A stretch of 6,141 nucleotides of DNA from Acidobacteriota bacterium (lineage in GTDB: Bacteria > Acidobacteriota > Terriglobia > Terriglobales > Acidobacteriaceae). The position numbers and the translations under genes were made by a program. Each line of letters starts with the position of its first letter. Within the stretch, counting starts at the first letter, position 1. This document shows positions 1-6,141 of the stretch, piece by piece. The notes under the pieces were generated by a model. That model made no database searches, was not told where the DNA came from, and was given only the letters and a program-made list of their open reading frames with translations. Location of the stretch: positions 1 to 6,141 of the forward strand of contig JAJYBT010000179.1 of NCBI GenBank assembly GCA_021778875.1, given 5' to 3'.

Positions 1-3000
1 GCGTGCCATACGACTCCGAGGTCTTTCCCGTTTACCGTCACCTCGGCCATATTCCTGACGTCGCCCAGGTCGATCCAGAGAGCCGCGCCGGGCTTGAACC
101 AGTCCGCCGAAGCCTGAATCGTCCGGGTATAGGTGCCTGTGCCGGAGAAGTACTTCACGCCCTTGTCGTCGCTGTCATTCCATGAAATCAGTTTGTCCAG
201 CGTGATGGATGCCGGCGCGCCGCGGCCGGGCTGGAAGCTCACATTCCATGGGCCATCCACAGTAGCCACTTGCCTCTCCTCCGGCGTGGGCAGCGTGCGC
301 GCATTCGCTTTGGCGGGCGCGCGAAACACAACAAACACCGTGCCCCACGGCTCCAGATGCAGAGGCACCGTCGTGCGGCCGTCCGCTATTTTGTAGGAAG
401 CCGGCGCGGTCTTGCCGGTTTCAGAGTGCCAAAGCTCAGGAGCCTTTCCTGCAACCCTGAAGCTGGCCTCGACCGTTGCGTCATGGTCGCCGCGATTGTC
501 CACGAAGTAAATGTCTGCATCGGCCAGCCTGCGATGCACAAACAGAATCTGCGAATCGCTCTCCGGCTTGCTCGTGTCGAAGTCGGCGGCCACGTTCAAC
601 GCCTTCAGCACGGCATCGGCATTCTGCCCTGCGTAGACCTTGCCCTTGCCAATGGTGTGCACGCCGGTTCCATCGCCAAACAACTCGTCAGTCAGTGTCT
701 TGAATTCGGCCTGGTTGTCGGCCAGGCTTGGCGTGTCCGTTGGCTTCTGGCCGGCGACCACCGCACCCTGCTCCACCAGCTTGTGAAGCGCTTGCAGCAC
801 CGGCAGGGACATGTGCCTGCTGTAGGGGTCCAGCGCCAGCACGCGATAGCTCATGCCGCTTCTGGCTGTTACCCGGCCATCCGCTGCGCCCAGTTCATGG
901 ATCAGGCCATCGGCGTTGATGTAGTCGAAGTTGTAACCGGCAGGCACATCGGGCGCCTTGCCGGCAAAGATCGCCGTGACGTTTGAGTCCTCACCGTAGA
1001 AGTAGATGACATCCGCGACGAAGTGGCCCTGTTGCAGAAGAAATGAGTTGCGAGCCAGGTAATTGATCCACACGTTTGCCTGTTCTGCCCAGGTTTCGTT
1101 GCGGTTGAACCATTGGCCGCATGGTCCCAGAGTCAGCCCGGGAACCTTGTCGATCAGCGGCTGGTGAGCTGACTCGTGAATGACGAACCGGTTGATGCCG
1201 TTCAGGAACTCCTGGTCCGCGGTCGGCTTCAGGGTTGAAGGCGACCAGGCCCATGCGGCGGCCGGAGTGCAGGAAGTCATCGACTCCGCCGCAGCGAGGT
1301 TTTGCCCGTAGATGTGCGCTACGGATGCCGATTCGCGATCATCGGCGTTGTAGCCGAACATGGGCTTGTTGACGCCCGGCATCTGCACCCACATGGCGCT
1401 CATCGGAATGTCGTCCAGCTTCTTCACTTCCATGCCATCGGCGATAAAGGCGCGCCCGTCTTCGTGCGACTCGCCGTAGTGGCCCATGCCGCGCTCCTTC
1501 AGCGACGCCTCCACCTGGCCATAGTGGTCATCCGCGGTCAGGTCGGCGATGGTCTTGCGCAGGTCCCACAGGAACTGGTCGCTGGCCTGCGCGCTTTCAA
1601 CCACGCGTCCGGTAAGAACCGGCAGCCATGGGCGCGGGTCGTAACCGCGCAGCCGGGTGAACTGGGCGATCATGTCGTCGGTCCAGTTCTGCGCGCCGGC
1701 CTCCCAGCTATCGGTGACCACGTACTTGATGCCGCGCTTGCCCATCATGTCCGCGCCAACTGTCTCCTTGTAGCTGTCCAGGTAGCGATCCATGTAGTGC
1801 TTCACGTAACCCGCGTTCAGCTTGTCCACTTCAAGCCCTGTGGCTTCCTTGGTCGCCGGGTGATTGGCGATTCCGAGCAGCGAGTAGCCAAAGCGCAGCA
1901 CCACCCAGTTGCCCGCCGGAGGCGTCCAGTCCAGCGTGCCGTCCGCGCGTATCTTGCCGGTCAAATCCACCACATCGCCCTTTTTGATGACCTCGGCAGA
2001 ATCGAACTCCGGCGTGGCGAATTCATACAAATCGCGCATCGGGTTGAAGGCTGCCTTCTCCTCAAAGCGGTTGACGCGCGCGCCCGGATGCAGCACAAGC
2101 TCTGACACCAGAACATTGCCCGATGGTTTGGGAATCAGCGCCGCCATGGCGGGGTTGTCGTCAAAGGGACTTGGCGGGGCAGGTATGGTCTTGAACGTTA
2201 CGCGGAAATACTTCGCCGTTACAGGCGCAAACGATATGGTGTGCTCTGTGGAGCCGCCTCTTGGAATCGCGGCCACGACATGGTAGTTTTGCCCGTCGTC
2301 GCTGGCCTCCAGCGCCTCCCCGCTGTCGCCGCCGGGAGGCAGAAAAGCGTCGAACGGTCCCTTGACGCCCGCAACAATCGTGATGCCGCGAATCGTCTGC
2401 GGCTGGGGATACTCGTACTGAATCCAGGCATTCTCGCCCATTGCAGCCTTCGGAAAGGCGACATGCTTCACCAGGTCGCCATCGCTCAGCAGCGCAGGGT
2501 CGATGGTTCCGCTGCTGGCGGTAATCTTTGCCTGCACGGCATCGGCGGCGACTTCTCCGGCCGGGACGCGGAACGCGACCACTTCGCTGTCTGCATAAAA
2601 CTGAGGCGCAGCGAACGGCGTGCCCAGAGCGCCGCCAATATCTTCAACCGGAAGATTCTGAAATGCGCCCGTGTTCGTGGGCGGATGGGCCAGCGTGCCC
2701 GTGAAGGGCCTGCCGCCCTCCACGCGCGTCTCGCTCCATACATACTTCTTCATCGCCTCGGAGGCCGGAACCCAGGGGCCGCCTGTCTCGCTCCAGCCCG
2801 GCGAGCCGGCGATCGCCTCTTCAAACCCAAGCTGATCGGCCAGTGTCGTGGCGTACTTGAAAGCGTCTTTCCATTCGGGCGTCATGTACGCCAGACGCTT
2901 CTCCACCACCTGCGGCGTAGACATCGCGGCATCGAAATTCTGAAAGCCGGCCAGCCCGGCCCGATGCATCCACTCCTCATCCAGCTTGATGCCGTCCCTG

Positions 3001-3164
3001 GTGATGTTGCCGTTCATCCAGTGCCACCACACCCTGGGGCGCGCGCTGGCCGGAGGATTTTCAAAGCCGCTCTTGAGCGCATCGGGCTTCTGCTGTGCCC
3101 CTGCGTAGCCCAGACCGGCCATCACCAGGCCAGCCATCGTCAGTGTCATGACAGAACGTCTCAT
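1..3164 (-). CDS. Secreted GH106 alpha-L-rhamnosidase-like glycoside hydrolase, 3'-truncated by window edge
   Basis: This is a predicted exported enzyme that removes terminal alpha-L-rhamnose from glycans such as pectic rhamnogalacturonan or decorated glycosides. The frame is open for 1054 codons and leaves the window without a stop. The start ATG (3162-3164) follows a GAGGAG ribosome site and begins a signal peptide (about residues 1-23, RR n-region, AGA|Q cleavage). Family-like motifs are VWWHWMNG (45-52), GFQNFDA, and PGWSETGGPWV (122-132). A discoidin-like beta-sandwich lies at about 218-322 (ALLSDGD, LEASDDGQNY, KYFRVTF). TDSWEAG contains Glu488, and AESMTS contains Glu627. A C-terminal galactose-binding-like sandwich starts near 971 (GPWNVSF, VTVNGKDLGVVWH). 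By family knowledge, GH106 is an inverting, calcium-dependent enzyme using two carboxylates. Glu488 and Glu627 are my candidates, inferred from motif and spacing. Perhaps 50-100 residues are missing. Family assignment is confident; the natural substrate is unknown. Confidence 0.9.
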   Translation of the reverse strand, partial: MRRSVMTLTMAGLVMAGLGYAGAQQKPDALKSGFENPPASARPRVWWHWMNGNITRDGIKLDEEWMHRAGLAGFQNFDAAMSTPQVVEKRLAYMTPEWKDAFKYATTLADQLGFEEAIAGSPGWSETGGPWVPASEAMKKYVWSETRVEGGRPFTGTLAHPPTNTGAFQNLPVEDIGGALGTPFAAPQFYADSEVVAFRVPAGEVAADAVQAKITASSGTIDPALLSDGDLVKHVAFPKAAMGENAWIQYEYPQPQTIRGITIVAGVKGPFDAFLPPGGDSGEALEASDDGQNYHVVAAIPRGGSTEHTISFAPVTAKYFRVTFKTIPAPPSPFDDNPAMAALIPKPSGNVLVSELVLHPGARVNRFEEKAAFNPMRDLYEFATPEFDSAEVIKKGDVVDLTGKIRADGTLDWTPPAGNWVVLRFGYSLLGIANHPATKEATGLEVDKLNAGYVKHYMDRYLDSYKETVGADMMGKRGIKYVVTDSWEAGAQNWTDDMIAQFTRLRGYDPRPWLPVLTGRVVESAQASDQFLWDLRKTIADLTADDHYGQVEASLKERGMGHYGESHEDGRAFIADGMEVKKLDDIPMSAMWVQMPGVNKPMFGYNADDRESASVAHIYGQNLAAAESMTSCTPAAAWAWSPSTLKPTADQEFLNGINRFVIHESAHQPLIDKVPGLTLGPCGQWFNRNETWAEQANVWINYLARNSFLLQQGHFVADVIYFYGEDSNVTAIFAGKAPDVPAGYNFDYINADGLIHELGAADGRVTARSGMSYRVLALDPYSRHMSLPVLQALHKLVEQGAVVAGQKPTDTPSLADNQAEFKTLTDELFGDGTGVHTIGKGKVYAGQNADAVLKALNVAADFDTSKPESDSQILFVHRRLADADIYFVDNRGDHDATVEASFRVAGKAPELWHSETGKTAPASYKIADGRTTVPLHLEPWGTVFVVFRAPAKANARTLPTPEERQVATVDGPWNVSFQPGRGAPASITLDKLISWNDSDDKGVKYFSGTGTYTRTIQASADWFKPGAALWIDLGDVRNMAEVTVNGKDLGVVWH

Positions 3165-3169
3165 CGCTT

Positions 3170-3175
3170 CTCCTC
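3170..3175 (-). promoter_or_regulatory. Shine-Dalgarno site of the GH106 gene
   Basis: The minus strand reads GAGGAG, then the 5-nt spacer AAGCG, then ATG. It is a strong anti-16S match and decides the start at 3164 over the internal in-frame ATGs at residues 6, 10 and 15, which would shorten or destroy the signal peptide. Confidence 0.75.
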
Positions 3176-3292
3176 TTCGGCAACAGATTGCGGATGCTTC
3201 CCCGGGTAAGTCCAGCAGCGTGGAATCACCCGTTTCGAGCGCCCGGGATGTTGAATTCCAGGCGAAATGAACCTTAGCACACGGGCTTCGTG

Positions 3293-3321
3293 TTCGAAAA
3301 GGAACTTATTTATGATTCGAA
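3293..3321. promoter_or_regulatory. Paired TTCGAA palindromes in the AT-rich leader of the GH106 gene; possible operator
   Basis: TTCGAA occurs at 3293-3298 and again at 3316-3321. The start-to-start distance is 23 bp, about two helical turns, and the sites flank an AT-rich core (TTATTTATGA on the plus strand). They sit about 130-155 bp upstream of the GH106 start, where a promoter or operator would be expected. The sites are short, so chance is possible; no known regulator consensus is recognised. Confidence 0.2.
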
Positions 3322-3368
3322 TTTTGAGCGGGACCCCTGCCTTGTAACCGCTCCGGCGCAGGTGTGCC

Positions 3369-3400
3369 CTGCCAGGCGGCTGGGCCATCGTCCCTGGCAG
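3369..3400 (-). terminator. Hairpin directly after metallopeptidase stop; possible terminator or transcript-end stabiliser
   Basis: The arms CTGCCAGG (3369-3376) and CCTGGCAG (3393-3400) are a perfect 8-bp inverted repeat around a 16-nt loop. On the transcribed minus strand the stem begins 8 nt after the TAG stop. Position and GC-rich stem suit a transcription end point or an mRNA 3'-end stabiliser. There is no U tract after the stem (the RNA continues GGCACACC), so it is not a canonical intrinsic terminator, and read-through into the GH106 gene remains possible. Confidence 0.4.
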
Positions 3401-3408
3401 AGCAGCTT

Positions 3409-5940
3409 CTAAAAATCTTCGTCGTCGCCGATGGGCATGCCGGGTGGCGCTTTGACGGGCGGGGCGGGAACGAACCGGGCCGGGTCCTGCTCGTACCTCT
3501 TGATGCGGTCAATGAGCGCGGCGCGATGGATTGCCTCGGCAGAGTCTTTTGGCGCGGGCGTTGAGGTCCATTGGTTGAGAAGGTCGGCGATGTGCCAGCG
3601 GGCGATGGCGCGGGCCTGGCTGGAAGCGGCCGGATTTACGGCAAGCGAGAGCATGGCTTCGAGGGCGCGGAATTCAACAGCGCGCTCGACCTCAGAGGAC
3701 ATGCTGTGGCCGGACTCTGGCCGCTCGGCGACAGCGGAGGAAATGGCTTCGAGCACGCCGCGGAGCGATGGCGAGTCCGGCACGCGCATGTGGTACTCGA
3801 TGAGGCGGCTGGCGCGGGCAGGATCGAGCAGAACAGACAGAGTAAGATCGGCGGCGGATTCGGCAGCCGCAACCGGATCAAAAGTGAGCCCCGTGTGCGA
3901 TGGGAAGGACTCTTGTGTGCGCGGGTAGCCGGGGGGCACGGGCGGCAGCAGGCGCAGCAGCGGCTCGGGCAGCGTAAGCGTCTCCGGCGACAGCGTCTTC
4001 AGCACGGCGGCGAGCGCCTTGCGCTGCTCGGCCGGATCGACTACGGAAGGATTCGGAAGACCGTCGCCGCGCAGGTTGTAGCGATAGTCCAGGCCGCCGA
4101 TCTCCTTGATGGCGGCTTCCGTCTGGTAGCGGTGATAGAGATAGAGCGGCACCAGCGTTTGCTCAAGCTGAGCCATGGGCGTGCCGCGCTTGATCGCGCC
4201 CTCGCCGAAATTCTTCAAGACGGCTGCGCGCACGGTCAGCACCCGCTCAAGCTCGGCGGCGGGATCGGGGCCGTTGTCCCATAGATGCGCCCGCGGGTGC
4301 GCGGAACCCAATGGGCGGGCGTCTTCATCCGTAATGAAGACCTGACCGGCGCGATCCGCATCGCTCAGAATCCTGTTCAGCGCCGCCTCTTCGGATTCGG
4401 CAGTCAGGTGCGGAGCGAACTGGCGGTAGCCGTAATCGATGGCCACCTTGTCCCACGCGCCGATGTTGACTGCATACGCATGCGAGAGATCGGCGCGGCC
4501 ATTCGCGTCGAGCGTGACATAGGGATGGGGATAGTCCATCACGCTGTCGCTCTGCGAGATGGTCGAAGCGGCAAAGTTGTGCGCCAGCCCCAGCGTGTGC
4601 CCGGTTTCGTGCGCAGCCAACTGGCGGATGCGCGCCAGCACAAGCTGGAGCATCGGATTGTTGACCGAGTCCGCTGCATCCTTCTTCGTGCCTGGCTCAG
4701 AGGACGTGTCGCTGTAGGGAGACAGGAGCGCCTCCGCAATCATGAAGTCCTGGCGCGCGCGCAGGGAGCCGAGCGTGACATTGCCTTTGATGATTTCGCC
4801 CGTGCGCGGGTCGGCGACGGCCTCGCCGTAGCTCCAGCCGCGCGTGTAGCGGTGGACCCACTGGATGATGTTGTAGCGCGCGTCCATCGGGTCCGCGGCC
4901 GCGGGCAGCAGATCCACGCGGAAGGTTCCCCTGGCCCACCCGGCTGCTTGAAAGGCCTGGTCCCACCAGCGCGCCCCTTCAACCAGGGCGGTGCGAACGG
5001 GCTCTGGAGCGCCGCGATCCACGTAGTACTGAATGGGCGCGACGGCTTCGCAGGCTGAGGCGCAGTTGGGGTCTCTCTTGATGAGCCGATGCCGCAGGAT
5101 GAAGAGCTGGTCGAGAGGCTCGCCGAGGGGCGCAGTGTAGTCGCGATAGCCGCTGGGAAAATAGCCCGCGCGCGGATTGAAGCGCCGGGGCGTGAAGCCG
5201 GGTGGCGGCAGCTCAATAAAGGAGGTGCGCTCGCGAACCGTCATGGCATGCGGATCGGGCGTCACGTCATTCACGAAGTCTCCCTCCGCGAGGCCGTCGG
5301 TGGTGAACGTAAGCTCGGCTTCCACCTCGGTGTTCTTCGGGAATGCCCTGGTGCCGTCAAGCGCAACAGTGGAGCGGGTGGCGTCCACCTTGTATGAGCC
5401 CTGCTTCAGCCGGGTCAGCGTGTCCGTGACGCCGTGCGCGTCGTGCAGAAAGAAGTCCGTGGCGTCGATGAGGATGTCGCCTTGCGGCGACTCGGCGGCG
5501 ACAGTGAAGCCCCACAGCACAGACTCCGGGAAAGACTGGGTGACCGCCAGTTGCTCGTCCGGGTCGGCGCTCGAAGCGCGAAAAGCCATGTTGCGCTCGA
5601 CAAGCAGCACCTTGGGTCCGCTGCGCATGAAGCGCACGATGCGGCCCGGCGAAACCTGGCCGCGGTCGAGTCCCAAATCGTTCGAGCCGGTTCCGTACGG
5701 CAGAGAGTTCACGTAGATCATATCCGGGCTGCTGCCGTCGGGGCTCAGATGCGGAATTTCGACGTAGAGCCTTCCGCTCCGGGCGTCCCAATCGAGCGGA
5801 AGAAAGCCGTCGAGGCGCTTCATCTGCGCGGTCTTTGCGCGAACCGTGGGCACGGCAGCCGAATCGGCGTCCGCCCTGGGGCCTTGCGCCGATGCGGCGA
5901 TGGAAACAAGCAGCAGAGCCAGAATGGGAAGTTTGCGCAT
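3409..5940 (-). CDS. Secreted zinc-dependent metallopeptidase, metzincin type (DUF5117/DUF4953 family)
   Basis: This is a predicted exported zinc peptidase of 843 residues with a complete frame ending in TAG. The start at 5940 is chosen because it begins a clean signal peptide (MRKLPILALLL..., cleavage about ASA18|Q19). In-frame upstream ATGs at 6138 and 6117 would add an Arg/Pro-rich, non-coding-looking extension read through a palindrome. The ribosome site is weak (AGAAGAAGAA directly before ATG). The N-terminal part (about 40-290) matches the DUF5118/DUF5117 style. The peptidase part follows: YYVDRG (305-310), a WWDQAFQAAG helix (325-334), YNIIQWVHR (356-364), DPRTGEIIKGN (377-387), and the zinc site HETGHTLGLAH (His444, Glu445, His448, His454). 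SVMDY with Met468 is the likely Met-turn. The only cysteines of the mature protein are Cys293 and Cys297 (CX3C), a plausible disulfide. The tail is Pro-rich and ends in GDDEDF. Catalytic class is well supported; the protein substrate is unknown. Confidence 0.93.
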   Translation of the reverse strand: MRKLPILALLLVSIAASAQGPRADADSAAVPTVRAKTAQMKRLDGFLPLDWDARSGRLYVEIPHLSPDGSSPDMIYVNSLPYGTGSNDLGLDRGQVSPGRIVRFMRSGPKVLLVERNMAFRASSADPDEQLAVTQSFPESVLWGFTVAAESPQGDILIDATDFFLHDAHGVTDTLTRLKQGSYKVDATRSTVALDGTRAFPKNTEVEAELTFTTDGLAEGDFVNDVTPDPHAMTVRERTSFIELPPPGFTPRRFNPRAGYFPSGYRDYTAPLGEPLDQLFILRHRLIKRDPNCASACEAVAPIQYYVDRGAPEPVRTALVEGARWWDQAFQAAGWARGTFRVDLLPAAADPMDARYNIIQWVHRYTRGWSYGEAVADPRTGEIIKGNVTLGSLRARQDFMIAEALLSPYSDTSSEPGTKKDAADSVNNPMLQLVLARIRQLAAHETGHTLGLAHNFAASTISQSDSVMDYPHPYVTLDANGRADLSHAYAVNIGAWDKVAIDYGYRQFAPHLTAESEEAALNRILSDADRAGQVFITDEDARPLGSAHPRAHLWDNGPDPAAELERVLTVRAAVLKNFGEGAIKRGTPMAQLEQTLVPLYLYHRYQTEAAIKEIGGLDYRYNLRGDGLPNPSVVDPAEQRKALAAVLKTLSPETLTLPEPLLRLLPPVPPGYPRTQESFPSHTGLTFDPVAAAESAADLTLSVLLDPARASRLIEYHMRVPDSPSLRGVLEAISSAVAERPESGHSMSSEVERAVEFRALEAMLSLAVNPAASSQARAIARWHIADLLNQWTSTPAPKDSAEAIHRAALIDRIKRYEQDPARFVPAPPVKAPPGMPIGDDEDF

Positions 5941-6141
5941 TTCTTCTTCTATCACGGAGCGCAGGACGCCGGACCCGCGATTGCAGGAGATTCGCGTTGC
6001 ATCTGTGCGCCGCCGGAGCGCGCGCAGGGCCCTGCTTCCTGGCTTGGGTATTTGACCGCTTGAAGTCGTACCAACTCTGGGTGCCCCAGGTCTCGATTTT
6101 GAGACCTGGGAAAGCATGCACTCAAGAAACAAAATCACACG
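5941..6141 (-). other. Leader region upstream of the metallopeptidase gene
   Basis: This is about 200 bp without a convincing gene. The protease frame stays open through it, but its translation here is Arg/Pro/Ser-rich and unlike a protein. It carries the palindrome at 6082-6116 and, on the minus strand, a weak possible promoter (TTGGTA at 6069-6074 and AAATAC at 6048-6053, spacer 15). That spacing is short and the -10 match is poor, so the promoter is only a guess. The purine-rich stretch just before 5940 is the only ribosome-site candidate. Confidence 0.5.
6082..6116. repeat. Perfect 10-bp inverted repeat with bulged outer stem, REP-like
   Basis: The arms CCCAGGTCTC (6085-6094) and GAGACCTGGG (6101-6110) match perfectly around the 6-nt loop GATTTT. 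Outside them, TGC (6082-6084) can pair with GCA (6114-6116) across an unpaired AAA (6111-6113), giving a 13-bp stem with a one-sided bulge. Neither strand has a T tract after the stem, so it is not a typical intrinsic terminator. My recollection, unchecked, is that hairpins with the same outer frame (GGGTGCCCCA ... TGGGAAAGCA) and variable inner stems are dispersed in Acidobacteriota genomes. Only one copy is seen in this window. Confidence 0.65.

Larger units (their letters stand above)
3165..3408 (-). other. Intergenic region between metallopeptidase and GH106 gene
   Basis: This 244-bp gap lies between the protease stop and the rhamnosidase start, both read leftward. It holds a GC-rich hairpin just after the protease stop (3369-3400), a second shorter inverted repeat (GAGCGG 3326-3331, CCGCTC 3348-3353), an AT-richer segment (about 3293-3325) and the GH106 ribosome site. 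The AT-rich segment is the most likely place for a promoter of the GH106 gene, but no convincing -35/-10 pair could be assigned. A 75-codon frame crosses the gap and looks like chance. Confidence 0.7.

Noticed and set aside
270..986. 238-codon plus-strand open frame
   Set aside because: It is antisense to the C-terminal part of GH106. Arg/His/Val-rich with no motif.
1302..2105. 267-codon plus-strand open frame
   Set aside because: It is antisense to the catalytic core of GH106, including the TDSWEAG and HYGE motifs. Composition is that of a shadow (Val/His/Arg-rich).
2241..3209. 322-codon plus-strand open frame
   Set aside because: It is antisense to the start of the GH106 gene, which has clear family motifs, a signal peptide and a ribosome site. 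The plus-strand translation is Arg/His/Leu-rich with no motif, as expected for a GC-rich shadow frame.
3279..3293. Small inverted repeat ACACG/CGTGT with a 5-nt spacer
   Set aside because: A 5-bp stem is common by chance and has no position-specific support.
3326..3353. Inverted repeat GAGCGG/CCGCTC as a terminator
   Set aside because: The stem is only 6 bp with a 16-nt loop. On the transcribed strand it is followed by AAAATTCG rather than a U tract.
3571..5058. Two abutting plus-strand frames (3571-4284 and 4285-5058), which look like a gene pair
   Set aside because: Both are in the same frame, separated by a stop, and antisense to the metallopeptidase, whose zinc site and Met-turn are unmistakable.
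5941..6138. Longer protease start at 6138 or 6117
   Set aside because: It would bury the signal peptide at residue 67 and would require translation through the palindrome. The extension is Arg/Pro/Ser-rich and not protein-like.

Overview
The window is GC-rich bacterial DNA. It carries two large genes, both on the minus strand and both coding for exported proteins. The upstream gene (3409-5940) is complete. It encodes an 843-residue secreted zinc metallopeptidase of the metzincin type, in the DUF5117/DUF4953 family. The downstream gene (1-3164) encodes a secreted alpha-L-rhamnosidase-like enzyme of glycoside hydrolase family 106. Its reading frame stays open to the left edge of the window, so its C-terminus is missing. 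The protein styles, the high GC and the recurrent-looking palindrome upstream of the protease suggest a soil Acidobacteriota (Terriglobia-like) genome. This is inference from recalled family distribution; no rRNA or other marker gene is present.

Layout from right to left, in the direction of transcription: 5941-6141 is a non-coding leader with a perfect 10-bp inverted repeat (arms 6085-6094 and 6101-6110). 5940-3409 is the metallopeptidase. 3408-3165 is a 244-bp intergenic gap. It holds a hairpin just after the protease stop, an AT-richer stretch with two TTCGAA palindromes, and a good Shine-Dalgarno site before the GH106 start. 3164-1 is the GH106 gene. No tRNA, rRNA, CRISPR array, transposase or integrase gene was seen. 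The long plus-strand open frames are antisense shadows of the two genes.

Both products have classical signal peptides and should act in the periplasm or outside the cell. A rhamnosidase beside a broad-family metallopeptidase fits scavenging of plant or microbial glycans and glycoproteins. The 244-bp gap with its own hairpin argues against tight translational coupling, so co-regulation is possible but not shown. I found no clear evidence of a wholly new system. The points most worth checking are the palindrome at 6082-6116 and the functional link between the two secreted enzymes.
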